From Streptomyces actuosus (GTDB lineage: Bacteria > Actinomycetota > Actinomycetes > Streptomycetales > Streptomycetaceae), in contig NZ_JAFFZS010000006.1 in the NCBI RefSeq assembly GCF_016921115.1, positions 62,001 to 126,000 of the forward strand: 64,000 bases of DNA. The letters are read 5' to 3'. The position numbers and the translations under genes are program-made. Shown here piece after piece: positions 33,902-43,398 of this stretch; within the stretch, counting starts at the first letter, position 1; each line of letters begins with the position of its first letter. The notes beneath the pieces were generated by a model. It made no database searches and had not been told where the DNA came from. It was given only the letters and a program-made list of their open reading frames with translations.

Positions 33902-35929
33902 ATGACTGAGCGTCAGAAGGACCGGCCGTGGCTCATGCGGACCTACGCCGGTCACTCCACGGCCGAGGCGTCCAACGAGCTGTACCGGCGCAACCTCGCC
34001 AAGGGCCAGACGGGTCTGTCGGTGGCGTTCGACCTGCCCACGCAGACCGGCTACGACTCCGACCACATCCTCGCCCGCGGCGAGGTCGGCCGGGTCGGCG
34101 TGCCCGTCGCGCACCTCGGTGACATGCGCAGGCTGTTCCAGGACATCCCCCTGGAGCAGATGAACACCTCGATGACGATCAACGCCACGGCCATGTGGCT
34201 GCTGGCGCTCTACCAGGTCGTCGCCGAGGAGCAGGGCGCGGACATCACCAAGCTCCAGGGCACGACCCAGAACGACATCGTCAAGGAGTACCTGTCCCGG
34301 GGGACGCACGTCTTCCCGCCGGGTCCGTCGCTCCGCCTGACGACGGACATGATCGCGTACACGGTCTCCCACATCCCGAAGTGGAACCCGATCAACATCT
34401 GCAGCTACCACCTGCAGGAGGCGGGCGCCACACCGGTGCAGGAGATCGCGTACGCGATGTCCACCGCGATCGCCGTCCTGGACGCCGTGCGCGACTCCGG
34501 ACAGGTGCCGCAGGAGCGCATGGGCGACGTCGTCGCCCGCATCTCCTTCTTCGTCAACGCGGGCGTCCGCTTCGTCGAGGAGATGTGCAAGATGCGCGCC
34601 TTCGGCCGCATCTGGGACAGGATCACACGCGAGCGGTACGGCATCGAGAACCCCAAGCAGCGCCGCTTCCGCTACGGCGTCCAGGTGAACTCCCTCGGCC
34701 TGACCGAGGCGCAGCCGGAGAACAACGTCCAGCGCATCGTGCTGGAGATGCTGGCCGTGACCCTCTCCAAGGACGCCCGCGCGCGGGCCGTGCAGCTGCC
34801 GGCCTGGAACGAGGCACTGGGGCTGCCCCGCCCCTGGGACCAGCAGTGGTCGCTGCGCATCCAGCAGGTTCTCGCCTACGAGAGCGACCTGCTGGAGTAC
34901 GACGACCTCTTCGAAGGCTCCAAGGTCGTCGAGGCGAAGGTGGAGGAGCTGGTCACCGCCTCCCTCGCCGAGATCGAGCGGATCCAGGAGATGGGCGGCG
35001 CGATGGCCGCCGTGGAGTCCGGCTACCTCAAGTCGCAGCTCGTCGCCTCGCACGCCGAGCGCCGCGGGCGGATCGAGTCGGGCCAGGAGAAGATCGTCGG
35101 CGTCAACGTCTTCGAGTCGACCGAGCCCAACCCGCTCACCGCCGACCTCGACACGGCGATCCAGACGGTCGACCCGGCCGTCGAGCAGCGCGTCGTCGAC
35201 GCACTGCAGCACTGGCGCGACACCCGCTACCAGCCGCCCTTCAACCACCCGCGCCCCTGCAAGGCGCTGGAGCGGCTGAAGGAGGCCGCACGCGGCACCG
35301 CCAACCTCATGGAGGCAACCCTGGAGTGCGCCCGAGCCGGCGTGACGACCGGGGAGTGGGCCGGGGCACTGCGCGAGGTGTTCGGCGAGTTCCGCGCTCC
35401 CACGGGCGTGTCGTCCGCGCCCGTCGCGGTGACCGCCGAGGAGGGCACGAAGCTGGCCGAGGTGCGCCGCCGGGTGGACGTGACCGCCCGCGACCTGGGC
35501 GTGGGCAAGCTGCGCTTCCTCGTCGGCAAGCCGGGGCTGGACGGGCACTCCAACGGCGCCGAGCAGATCGCCGTGCGGGCCCGCGACGCCGGGTTCGAAG
35601 TGGTGTACCAGGGTATCCGGCTCACGCCGGAGCAGATCGTGGACGCGGCCCTGGCCGAGGACGTGCACGCGGTGGGCCTGTCCATCCTCTCCGGCTCGCA
35701 CGCCCAGCTGGTGCCGGACGTGCTGGAACGCCTCCGTGTGGCCGGTGCCACAGATATACCCGTGATCGCAGGTGGCATCATCCCGAACGGTGACGCCGAA
35801 GAGCTGCGAGCCGCCGGGGTGGCCGCGGTCTTCACCCCGAAGGACTTCGACATCACGGGCATCATCGGCAGCATCGTCGACGAGATCCGCACAGCGAACA
35901 AGCTCGACCCCCTGGAGGTCCCCGCATGA
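33902..35929 (+). CDS. ecm: Ethylmalonyl-CoA mutase (MeaA-type, B12-dependent)
   Basis: A 675-residue single-chain acyl-CoA mutase. The TIM-barrel catalytic part (FDLPTQTGYDSDHI, TMTINATAMWLLALY-type, FRYGVQVNSLGLTEAQPENN) is followed by a C-terminal cobalamin domain with the DxHxxG signature in GLDGHSNGAEQ near residue 545. It rearranges ethylmalonyl-CoA to methylsuccinyl-CoA. Its place after ccr distinguishes it from methylmalonyl-CoA mutase. The ATG follows the ccr stop by 9 bp, with GAGG across the stop. Its own stop overlaps the lyase ATG. Confidence 0.94.
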   Translation: MTERQKDRPWLMRTYAGHSTAEASNELYRRNLAKGQTGLSVAFDLPTQTGYDSDHILARGEVGRVGVPVAHLGDMRRLFQDIPLEQMNTSMTINATAMWLLALYQVVAEEQGADITKLQGTTQNDIVKEYLSRGTHVFPPGPSLRLTTDMIAYTVSHIPKWNPINICSYHLQEAGATPVQEIAYAMSTAIAVLDAVRDSGQVPQERMGDVVARISFFVNAGVRFVEEMCKMRAFGRIWDRITRERYGIENPKQRRFRYGVQVNSLGLTEAQPENNVQRIVLEMLAVTLSKDARARAVQLPAWNEALGLPRPWDQQWSLRIQQVLAYESDLLEYDDLFEGSKVVEAKVEELVTASLAEIERIQEMGGAMAAVESGYLKSQLVASHAERRGRIESGQEKIVGVNVFESTEPNPLTADLDTAIQTVDPAVEQRVVDALQHWRDTRYQPPFNHPRPCKALERLKEAARGTANLMEATLECARAGVTTGEWAGALREVFGEFRAPTGVSSAPVAVTAEEGTKLAEVRRRVDVTARDLGVGKLRFLVGKPGLDGHSNGAEQIAVRARDAGFEVVYQGIRLTPEQIVDAALAEDVHAVGLSILSGSHAQLVPDVLERLRVAGATDIPVIAGGIIPNGDAEELRAAGVAAVFTPKDFDITGIIGSIVDEIRTANKLDPLEVPA

Positions 35930-36885
35930 CCGTCAACCGCCTTCGCCCGCGCCGCTCCTGCCTGGCGGTCCCGGGAAGCAACCCCCGCTTCCTGGAGAAG
36001 GCGCAGGGCCTCCCCGCCGACCAGGTCTTCCTGGACCTGGAGGACGCGTGCGCGCCGCTGGCCAAGCCCGAGGCGCGGCACACCATCGTCAAGTTCCTCA
36101 ACGAGGGCGACTGGACGGGCAAGACGCGGGTCGTCCGCGTCAACGACTGGACGACGGAGTGGACGTACCGCGATGTCGTGACGGTGGTCGAGGGCGCCGG
36201 CCCGAACCTCGACTGCATCATGCTGCCGAAGGTGCAGAACGCCCAGCAGGTGGTCGCTCTGGACCTGCTGCTGACCCAGATCGAGAAGACCATGGGCTTC
36301 GAGGTCGGTCGCATCGGCATCGAGGCGCAGATCGAGAACGCGCAGGGCCTGAACAACGTCAACGAGATCGCGCAGGCCTCGCCGCGCGTGGAGACGATCA
36401 TCTTCGGCCCGGCCGACTTCATGGCGTCGATCAACATGAAGTCGCTGGTGGTCGGTGAGCAGCCGCCCGGTTACCCGGCGGACGCCTACCACTACATCCT
36501 GATGAAGATCCTGATGGCGGCCCGCGCCAACGACCTCCAGGCGATCGACGGCCCCTACCTGCAGATCCGCAACATCGACGGCTACCGCGCGGTCGCGCAG
36601 CGCGCCGCGGCGCTCGGCTTCGACGGCAAGTGGGTGCTGCACCCGGGCCAGGTCGAGGCGTCGAACGAGATCTTCTCGCCGTCGCAGGAGGACTACGACC
36701 ACGCCGAGCTGATCCTCGACGCGTACGACTACTACACGTCGGAGGCGGGCGGCAAGAAGGGTTCCGCCATGCTCGGCGACGAGATGATCGACGAGGCCAG
36801 CCGCAAGATGGCGCTGGTCATCTCCGGCAAGGGGCGCGCCGCCGGTATGCAGCGCACCAGCAAGTTCGAGATCCCGGAGGCCTGA
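35926..36885 (+). CDS. CitE-like CoA lyase (beta-methylmalyl/malyl-CoA lyase)
   Basis: A 319-residue HpcH/HpaI-CitE family TIM barrel. Signatures are RRSCLAVPGSNPRFLEKA, FLDLEDACAPLAKPEAR, the metal-binding EAQIENAQGLNNVNEIA and IIFGPADFMAS. In this operon it should split beta-methylmalyl-CoA into glyoxylate and propionyl-CoA (Mcl1 role). It overlaps the ecm stop by 4 bp (ATGA), and the hydratase ATG comes 5 bp after it. Confidence 0.92.
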   Translation: MTVNRLRPRRSCLAVPGSNPRFLEKAQGLPADQVFLDLEDACAPLAKPEARHTIVKFLNEGDWTGKTRVVRVNDWTTEWTYRDVVTVVEGAGPNLDCIMLPKVQNAQQVVALDLLLTQIEKTMGFEVGRIGIEAQIENAQGLNNVNEIAQASPRVETIIFGPADFMASINMKSLVVGEQPPGYPADAYHYILMKILMAARANDLQAIDGPYLQIRNIDGYRAVAQRAAALGFDGKWVLHPGQVEASNEIFSPSQEDYDHAELILDAYDYYTSEAGGKKGSAMLGDEMIDEASRKMALVISGKGRAAGMQRTSKFEIPEA

Positions 36886-36890
36886 GCGCG

Positions 36891-37415
36891 ATGCAGTTCG
36901 GACGTACGTACGAGGAGTTCGAGGTCGGGGCGACGTACAAGCACTGGCCCGGCAAGACGGTCACGGAGTACGACGACCACCTGTTCTGCCTCCTCACCAT
37001 GAACCACCACCCGCTCCACATGGACGTGAACTACGCCGAGAAGACGACGGACTTCGGCAAGAACGTGGTGGTCGGCAACTACATCTACTCCCTGCTGCTC
37101 GGCATGAGCGTGCCGGACATCTCGGGCAAGGCGATCGCCAACCTGGAGATCGAGTCGCTCAAGCACGTGGCGCCGACCTTCCACGGCGACACGATCTACG
37201 GCCAGACGACGGTCCTCGACAAGTGGCCGTCGAAGTCGAAGAACGACCGGGGCATCGTCTACGTCGAGACCAAGGGCTACAAGCAGGACGGCACCCTGGT
37301 GTGCGTCTTCCGCCGCAAGGTGATGGTGCCGACCGAGACGTACATCAAGGAGCGCGGCGGCGAGCAGCCGGGCCGCCCGGAACTGAACGCCCCTTCGGAA
37401 AAGACGGAGAAGTAG
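36891..37415 (+). CDS. MaoC family dehydratase (mesaconyl-CoA hydratase)
   Basis: A 174-residue hot-dog-fold hydratase. It opens MQFGRTYEEFEVGATYKHWP, with the catalytic-region TMNHHPLHMDVNYAEKT and TTVLDKWPSKSKNDRG. Its place between the lyase and dehydrogenase genes assigns hydration of mesaconyl-CoA to beta-methylmalyl-CoA. Proteobacterial Mch proteins are about twice as long with two hot-dog units, so this single-domain form presumably acts as a dimer. AGG-type spacing is weak; it is translationally linked to the gene before. Confidence 0.88.
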   Translation: MQFGRTYEEFEVGATYKHWPGKTVTEYDDHLFCLLTMNHHPLHMDVNYAEKTTDFGKNVVVGNYIYSLLLGMSVPDISGKAIANLEIESLKHVAPTFHGDTIYGQTTVLDKWPSKSKNDRGIVYVETKGYKQDGTLVCVFRRKVMVPTETYIKERGGEQPGRPELNAPSEKTEK

Positions 37416-37418
37416 GCC

Positions 37419-38633
37419 ATGGCACGTCTCGCCCAGACCGCCGGTCTGACGGACATCCAGCAGGAGATCCTCGCGACCGTCCGCGACTTCGTGGACAAGG
37501 AGATCATCCCGGTCGCGACCGAGCTGGAGCACCGCGACGAGTACCCGCAGGCGATCGTCGACGGGCTGAAGGAGTTGGGCCTGTTCGGCCTGATGATCCC
37601 CGAGGAGTACGGGGGTCTGGGCGAGTCCCTCCTGACGTACGCGCTGTGCGTGGAGGAGATCGCCCGCGGCTGGATGTCGGTGTCCGGCATCATCAACACG
37701 CACTTCATCGTGGCGTACATGCTCAAGCAGCACGGCACGCAGGAGCAGAAGGACCACTTCCTGCCGAGGATGGCCGCCGGCGACATCCGCGGCGCCTTCT
37801 CGATGTCGGAGCCCGGCCTGGGCTCGGACGTCTCGGCCATCACGTCCAAGGCCGTCAAGGACGGGGACGAGTACGTCCTGAACGGCCAGAAGATGTGGCT
37901 GACGAACGGCGGCACGTCGTCCCTGGTCGCCGTTCTCGTCCGGAGTGACGAAGGACACTCCCCCGAGGAGACGGCCAGGGCCCCGCACAGGTCCATGACG
38001 ACCTTCCTGGTCGAGAAGGAGCCCGGCTTCGGCGAGGTCCGCCCGGGCCTCACCATTCCGGGCAAGATCGACAAGATGGGCTACAAGGGCGTCGACACGA
38101 CCGAGCTCATCATGGACGGCCTGCGCATTCCCGCCGATCGGGTGCTCGGCGGGGTCACCGGCCGAGGTTTTTACCAAATGATGGACGGCGTGGAGGTCGG
38201 CCGCGTCAATGTGGCGGCACGTGGCTGCGGCGTCGCTCAGCGTGCGTTCGAACTCGGCGTCCAGTACGCCCAGCAGCGTCACACTTTCGGCAAGCCGATC
38301 GCCCAGCACCAGGCGATCCAGTTCAAGCTCGCGGAGATGGCTACCAAGGTCGAGGCCGCTCATGCGATGATGGTGAATGCAGCGCGCAAAAAGGACTCCG
38401 GAGAACGAAACGACCTCGAGGCTGGGATGGCGAAGTACCTCGCCTCCGAGTACTGCAAGGAGGTCGTGGAGGATGCCTTCCGGATCCACGGCGGCTACGG
38501 CTTCTCCAAGGAGTACGAGATCGAGCGCCTCTACCGCGAGGCCCCGATGCTGCTCATCGGTGAAGGTACCGCCGAGATCCAGAAAATGATCATCGGGCGC
38601 AGGTTGCTCGAAGAGTATCGATTCCAGGGCTGA
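37419..38633 (+). CDS. Acyl-CoA dehydrogenase (probable methylsuccinyl-CoA dehydrogenase)
   Basis: A 404-residue FAD acyl-CoA dehydrogenase. N-terminal helices (EEYGGLGESLLTYALCVEE) are followed by the FAD strand FSMSEPGLGSDVSAI, the C-terminal helix bundle QRHTFGKPIAQHQAIQFKLA and the ending IHGGYGFSKEYEIERLYREA with GEGTAEIQ. The middle beta-domain has an extra segment, SDEGHSPEETARAPHRS, near residues 176-192. In this operon it should oxidise methylsuccinyl-CoA to mesaconyl-CoA. It starts 3 bp after the hydratase stop. Confidence 0.9.
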   Translation: MARLAQTAGLTDIQQEILATVRDFVDKEIIPVATELEHRDEYPQAIVDGLKELGLFGLMIPEEYGGLGESLLTYALCVEEIARGWMSVSGIINTHFIVAYMLKQHGTQEQKDHFLPRMAAGDIRGAFSMSEPGLGSDVSAITSKAVKDGDEYVLNGQKMWLTNGGTSSLVAVLVRSDEGHSPEETARAPHRSMTTFLVEKEPGFGEVRPGLTIPGKIDKMGYKGVDTTELIMDGLRIPADRVLGGVTGRGFYQMMDGVEVGRVNVAARGCGVAQRAFELGVQYAQQRHTFGKPIAQHQAIQFKLAEMATKVEAAHAMMVNAARKKDSGERNDLEAGMAKYLASEYCKEVVEDAFRIHGGYGFSKEYEIERLYREAPMLLIGEGTAEIQKMIIGRRLLEEYRFQG

Positions 38634-38644
38634 TTGTCCGGATG

Positions 38645-38679
38645 CGGGGTGTTATCTCCGGGAGGAAGATCACACCCCG
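38645..38679 (+). terminator. Probable terminator of the ethylmalonyl-CoA operon
   Basis: CGGGGTGT (38645-38652) pairs with ACACCCCG (38672-38679) across a 19-base loop, starting 12 bp after the dehydrogenase stop. TACGAT at 38740-38745 could be the -10 of the following psd promoter. Confidence 0.45.
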
Positions 38680-38804
38680 TAGGCACTCTTCGCCTGCCGA
38701 CTCGGCTTCCTGGCTTACCCAGTTGTGGCCGTGAACCGCTACGATCGCCGGAAAGCCGCCGTCCCCCTCCTGAAGCGCGGCATCATCCGCTACGAAGGTC
38801 ATCC

Positions 38805-39461
38805 ATGCCCCACAGCCAAACCTCTGCACCACGCGACAGCCGAGTCGGCGTACGCCTCGCGCGCGGAGCATCGCCGTGGCTTCTCCCGACCGTCGCCACC
38901 GCAGCCGTCAGCCTGGTCCGCGCTCGCCGCTCCGGCGCGGCCAAGGCCCTGGCCGTTCCCGCCACCGCGCTCGCGGCGGGAATGCTGTGGTTCTTCCGCG
39001 ACCCCGAGCGCGAGATCGCCCAGGGCCGGGTCATCTCGCCCGCCGACGGTGTGGTGCAGAGCATCATGCCCTGGAAGGACGGCCGCACCCGCGTCGCGAT
39101 CTTCATGAGCCCGCTCAACGTCCACGTCAACCGGGCCCCCCTGTCCGGCACCGTGACGTCGGTCGAGCACATCCCCGGCGGTTTCGTTCCCGCGTTCAAC
39201 AAGGAGAGCGAGAACAACGAGCGCGTCGTCTGGCACTTCGACACCGAGCTCGGTGACATCGAGATGATCCAGATCGCCGGCGCCGTGGCCCGCCGCATCG
39301 TCCCCTACGTGCCCCAGGGCACCAAGGTCGAGCAGGGTGAGCGCATCGGCCTCATCCGCTTCGGCTCGCGCGTCGACATCTACCTGCCCGAGGGCGTGGA
39401 GGTCGCGGTCGAGGTCGGTCAGAAGACGGTGGCTGGGGTGACTCGCATTGACCGTGATTGA
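38805..39461 (+). CDS. psd: Phosphatidylserine decarboxylase (short, archaeal-like type)
   Basis: A 218-residue pyruvoyl enzyme making phosphatidylethanolamine. An N-terminal membrane segment (AKALAVPATALAAGMLWFF) precedes VISPADGVVQSI, MSPLNVHVNRAP and VRRI-type strands. The self-cleavage site is GS in IRFGSRVDIYLPEG near residue 187, giving a small alpha chain with an N-terminal pyruvoyl. GAAGG precedes the ATG. It overlaps pssA by 14 bp, so decarboxylase and synthase are made together. Confidence 0.93.
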   Translation: MPHSQTSAPRDSRVGVRLARGASPWLLPTVATAAVSLVRARRSGAAKALAVPATALAAGMLWFFRDPEREIAQGRVISPADGVVQSIMPWKDGRTRVAIFMSPLNVHVNRAPLSGTVTSVEHIPGGFVPAFNKESENNERVVWHFDTELGDIEMIQIAGAVARRIVPYVPQGTKVEQGERIGLIRFGSRVDIYLPEGVEVAVEVGQKTVAGVTRIDRD

Positions 39462-40302
39462 TCCGGAGACACAGGGCGGCTGGGTGCCCGAGGCGGCCGA
39501 GGCGGAGGAAGAGGAGGAGATGCCCCTCTCGCTCCGCCTCTCGATAGCGGACACCCTGACCCTGGGCAACGCCACGTGCGGCTTCATGGCGGTGTACTTC
39601 ACCACCACCGGGATCCTGATCCCGCACCTGACCGGCAGCCAGGAGACCGGCATGGCCCGCCACAGCGCGGCCACGGCGGTCATCCTGATGCTCTGCGCCG
39701 CGGTCTTCGACCTGTTCGACGGCCTGGTGGCGCGCAAGCTGCGCAGCTCGCCGATGGGTGCGGAGCTGGACAACCTCTCCGACCTGATCAGCTTCGGCCT
39801 GGCACCGGCGTACTTCGTCCTCGTCTACGGCATGGTCGCGGACGACGCACACCAGCGAGTGGCCGCGCTCGGGGCAATCGTGGTGCTCCTGGCCGTGGTC
39901 CTGCGCCTGGCCCGCTTCTCCTGCGTGACCATGAAGGACGGCGTGTTCCAGGGCATGCCGAGCCCCTTCGGCGCACTGACGGTGGTCTCGATCGTCCTGC
40001 TGGAGCTGCCCTTCGTGGCGACGCTCCTCGCCATCCTGGGCACCGCCTGGCTGATGGTGAGCCGTGTGGAGTACCCCAAGCCGCGAGGCCGCCTCGCCGG
40101 CGCGATGCTCTCCTGGATCGTTCTGTCGATGGGCCTTCTGGCGGCCTGGGCCTTCGACGCCCCCAGCGGTCAGCTCCTCCTCCAGACGGGCTGCGCACTG
40201 CAGCTGGTCATGGGCGCGGTCATCCCGCTGTTCGCCACGGCCCGCCGGGTGAACAACTTCCGCGACAACCGGCGCGAGGCACGGGCGGCGCAGTTGCCGT
40301 AG
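39448..40302 (+). CDS. pssA: CDP-diacylglycerol-serine O-phosphatidyltransferase
   Basis: A 284-residue membrane CDP-alcohol phosphatidyltransferase. The signature DxxDGxxAR...G...D...D is seen as DLFDGLVARKLRSSPMGAEL followed by DNLSD, near residue 90-115. It has about seven hydrophobic segments and an acidic N-terminus (EAAEAEEEEE). It makes phosphatidylserine, the substrate of Psd encoded just before it. The start is TTG at 39448 inside psd; GTG at 39454 is an alternative. A strong terminator follows. Confidence 0.93.
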   Translation: MTVIDPETQGGWVPEAAEAEEEEEMPLSLRLSIADTLTLGNATCGFMAVYFTTTGILIPHLTGSQETGMARHSAATAVILMLCAAVFDLFDGLVARKLRSSPMGAELDNLSDLISFGLAPAYFVLVYGMVADDAHQRVAALGAIVVLLAVVLRLARFSCVTMKDGVFQGMPSPFGALTVVSIVLLELPFVATLLAILGTAWLMVSRVEYPKPRGRLAGAMLSWIVLSMGLLAAWAFDAPSGQLLLQTGCALQLVMGAVIPLFATARRVNNFRDNRREARAAQLP

Positions 40303-40330
40303 CGAGCACCAGGTCAGGACGGCACGGTAC

Positions 40331-40370
40331 GAAGGGGCCTCGAACCAGATGACGGTTCGGGGCCCCTTTC
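40331..40370 (+). terminator. Terminator after pssA
   Basis: GAAGGGGCCTCGAACC (40331-40346) pairs with GGTTCGGGGCCCCTTTC (40354-40370) across a 7-base loop, with one G-U pair and a TTT end. It is a strong rho-independent terminator 28 bp after the stop. Confidence 0.85.
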
Positions 40371-41008
40371 GCATGCCCGGACGGCGATGGAGGTACGGGG
40401 ACGAGCTGCGGTGAGCTCGGGCGAGCCCTGAACTCGGGCGAGCGGTGGCCGGAGGGCGGTGGCCTTCAGGGGCGAGGCTCCGGAGGCAGGGGCAGGGATC
40501 CCGGACCGCGGTCACGGGCTGATCAAGGGCCGGGCCCCACCACAGGCCGCGGACCGGCTTGCGGGACGCGCGTGTGCAGGGTGACGTGCGCCGGGGCGGG
40601 GCCGGTGCGGGTGGGGCGGACCGGCGGCGGGGGACGACGAGAGCCCGCCCGGGGCATGAGCCGGCGCAGGGCAGCACTACGGCACGGCGCCGCCGGAGGG
40701 TGTGCGGGCAGGATGGCGCCGGGCTGCGTGACGGGCGTGACCGCGGAGGCCGGCGAGGGTGTCGGTCAGCGGGAAGCCTGCGCCCGCGGTCCGTCCGGCT
40801 GCCCGGCCCGCCCGGGGCCGGAGCGGCATCCCAGGTCCGCTCGGCCCCCGTGAACGGCCCGCGTCCACGGGGCTGCCGGGCTCGGCCGGACCGGCGGGAT
40901 GCGAGGGGGCGCCCCGCGGGACGCGGAGGACAGGACGCCGGCCGGGGAGCGGACGCGATCCGGTCCCCGGCGGCGCGGGCAGACGCTCCCCCTCCGGGGG
41001 AAGCCGGC
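40371..41008. other. 638-bp convergent intergenic, no gene recognised
   Basis: It lies between the pssA terminator and the end of glycerate kinase. Several frames stay open here but have Arg/Gly/Pro-rich shadow composition and no ribosome site. Nothing is supported. Confidence 0.45.
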
Positions 41009-42160
41009 TCAGGCCAGGAAATCCCGTGCGATCCGCGCGGCGACCCGCTCCAGGATCGGTCCCGCCTCCGCGATGCACAGGGCGACGTCCGGCTCCGCCT
41101 CCGTCAGCGCGTAGGCCCGCCGGATACCGGCCCGCCCCAGCTCCTCCGGCGGCAGGGCCAGCCGCCCGCACACCGCGACGACCTCCTTGCCCACCGTTCG
41201 GGCCGCCGCGGCGACGCCCGCCGGCGCCTTGCCGTGGAGGGTCTGCTCGTCCAGGGACCCCTCCCCGGTGATCACCAGGTCGGCCCGGTCCAGCGCCGTA
41301 CCGAAGCCGAGCACGTCGAGCATGACCTCGATGCCGGGCCGGAACCGCGCGCCGATCAGCAGGGCGCCGTAGCCGATGCCGCCCGCGGCCCCCGCTCCCG
41401 GCGACGCGGCGTACTCGGCGGCCGTCGGGCCGACCGCGTCCTCCAGCACCTTCGCGTAGTGGGTGAGCGCGGAATCCAGCGCCGTCACGTCCTCCGGCGA
41501 GGCGCCCTTCTGCGGCCCGTACACCGCGGGCGCGCCCTTCGGGCCGGTCAGCGGGTTGTCGACGTCGCTGGCCAGCACCAGCTCGACCTCCGCCAGGCGC
41601 GGGTCGAGGCAGCTCAGGTCGGCGGACGCCAGCTCGGCCAGCCCGCCGCCGCCCGGCGGCACCGGTTCCCCCGTGTCGTCGAGAAGCCGGGCGCCCAGCG
41701 CGGAGAGCATCCCGGCTCCGCCGTCCGTCGTCGCGCTGCCTCCGACCCCGAAGACGATCGTGCGCGCACCGGCGTCCAGCGCGGCACGCAGCAGTTCGCC
41801 GGAGCCGTACGTGGAGGAGGAGAGCGGCGCGAGCACCCCGGCCGGCAGCCGCTGCAGCCCGCTGGCCTCGGCCATCTCCACCACCGCGGTCTCACCGCGC
41901 ACCGCGAACGCCGCGGTCACCTCGTCACCCAGCGGCCCCGCGACCCGTACCTCGTGCCGCTCGAAACCGGCCGCGACGGCCGCGGCGACGGTGCCGTCAC
42001 CGCCGTCGGCGACGGGCAGCGACTCCACCTCGACATCCGGTACGACCAGCCGGAGCCCGGCCGTCACCCGCTGGGCGACCTGCACCGCCGTCAGCGAGCC
42101 CTTGAACTTGTCCGCGGCAACGAGCACCCGCCGGGTGCCGTGCACAGCAGCGTCCGCCAC
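41009..42160 (-). CDS. Glycerate kinase (GlxK/GarK type)
   Basis: A 383-residue class-II glycerate kinase. The opening VLVAADKFKGSLTAVQVA, SLPVADGGDGTVAA, GVGGSATTDGGAGML and LVITGEGSLDEQTLHGKAP are family signatures. It phosphorylates glycerate for entry to glycolysis, a possible sink for glyoxylate made by the ethylmalonyl-CoA pathway 3 kb away (inference). GTG start with AAGGGG 8 bases upstream. Confidence 0.92.
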   Translation of the reverse strand: MADAAVHGTRRVLVAADKFKGSLTAVQVAQRVTAGLRLVVPDVEVESLPVADGGDGTVAAAVAAGFERHEVRVAGPLGDEVTAAFAVRGETAVVEMAEASGLQRLPAGVLAPLSSSTYGSGELLRAALDAGARTIVFGVGGSATTDGGAGMLSALGARLLDDTGEPVPPGGGGLAELASADLSCLDPRLAEVELVLASDVDNPLTGPKGAPAVYGPQKGASPEDVTALDSALTHYAKVLEDAVGPTAAEYAASPGAGAAGGIGYGALLIGARFRPGIEVMLDVLGFGTALDRADLVITGEGSLDEQTLHGKAPAGVAAAARTVGKEVVAVCGRLALPPEELGRAGIRRAYALTEAEPDVALCIAEAGPILERVAARIARDFLA

Positions 42161-42312
42161 CTTGCAATCCCCTTGCTCTCCGGGCCCGACGCATGTCGGG
42201 GCCAGTCGCGCCGCTGCGACCTTAACCGGAGACCGCCCGTGCCGTCATGCCCCGCCCGAACCGTGGACCCTGGACACGGGCGACGCCGCCGGGAATCGGG
42301 TAGACCGGTGTC

Positions 42313-43398
42313 ATGACGTCTCTCATGACACCGGTGGAGACGAGGCCGGGGCTCGCCGACCGCGTCCTCGGCGGCTGGCTGGGCCGGATCGCGGGCAACA
42401 TGCTCGGCAAGCCGGTCGAGCAGGGCGAGGTGTGGACCCGTGAGCGGATCGACCACTACCTGCGGCAGGCCGGCGCCCTGCCGCTCGACGACTACCTCCC
42501 GGAGCCCCCGGGCGGCGACGGGCTTCCGCCGCTGCGTCCGGAGTGGCGCCAGTGCGTACGCGGACGCATCCACGGCAGCTGCCGCGACGACGACGTCGAC
42601 TACGCGATCCTCGGCCTGGACCTGCTGGAGACGCACGGCTTCCGCTTCACCACCGAGCAGGTCGGCGACCTGTGGCTGCTGCGGCTGCCGTACCGGCAGA
42701 CGTTCACCGCGGAGCGCGCGGCCTACCGCAACCTCGCCAACGGGCTCAGGCCGCCGCTGACCGCGACGTACGACAACCCGTACCAGGACTGGATCGGCGC
42801 CCTGATCCGCGCCGACATCTACGGCTGGACCTGCCCCGGCGACCCGCGCCGCGCCGCAGCCCTGGCCCGACGGGACGCGGTCCTGTCGCACACCGGCAAC
42901 GGGGTGTACGGCGCGATGTTCGCAGCCGCCCTGATCTCGGCCGCGTTCACCGCCCCCGGCGTCCGCGGCGCACTCGACGAGGCGCTCGCCGTCATCCCGG
43001 CGGGCAGCCGCCTGGCGCGTACGGTCCGTCGGGTCGTATCCCTCCACGATTCCCGGATGACCTGGGAGGACACGCTCACCACCCTCGCCGAGGAGACCGC
43101 CGGGCTGGGCTGGATCCACACGGTCCCGAACGCCGCGGTCCTCACGGCGGGCCTGCTGTACGGCGACGGCGACTTCACCCGCACCGTCGCGCTCACCGTC
43201 CGCGGCGGGCTGGACACCGACTCCAACGGCGCGACGGCCGGGTCGGTGGCCGGCGTGCTGACCGGCGCGGCGGCGATCCCCCCGCAGTGGACGGAGCCGC
43301 TGGAGGACACGGTCCGCAGCGCGGTGTTCGGCTTCGACGGGGTCCGCATCAGCGAACTGGCCGAGCGCACACTGCGCCTGGCGGAGTCGGCCCCCTGA
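42313..43398 (+). CDS. ADP-ribosylglycohydrolase family protein
   Basis: A 361-residue DraG/ARH-type hydrolase. It opens VLGGWLGRIAGNMLGKPVEQ. The metal-binding acidic clusters are SCRDDDVDYAIL near residue 95 and GGLDTDSNGATAGSVAG near 300, with HTGNGVYGAMFAAA between them. It should remove ADP-ribose from proteins or small molecules, using Mg2+. No Shine-Dalgarno is present. TAGACC 12 bp upstream suggests a leaderless message; an in-frame ATG at 42325 is an alternative. Confidence 0.9.
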   Translation: MTSLMTPVETRPGLADRVLGGWLGRIAGNMLGKPVEQGEVWTRERIDHYLRQAGALPLDDYLPEPPGGDGLPPLRPEWRQCVRGRIHGSCRDDDVDYAILGLDLLETHGFRFTTEQVGDLWLLRLPYRQTFTAERAAYRNLANGLRPPLTATYDNPYQDWIGALIRADIYGWTCPGDPRRAAALARRDAVLSHTGNGVYGAMFAAALISAAFTAPGVRGALDEALAVIPAGSRLARTVRRVVSLHDSRMTWEDTLTTLAEETAGLGWIHTVPNAAVLTAGLLYGDGDFTRTVALTVRGGLDTDSNGATAGSVAGVLTGAAAIPPQWTEPLEDTVRSAVFGFDGVRISELAERTLRLAESAP

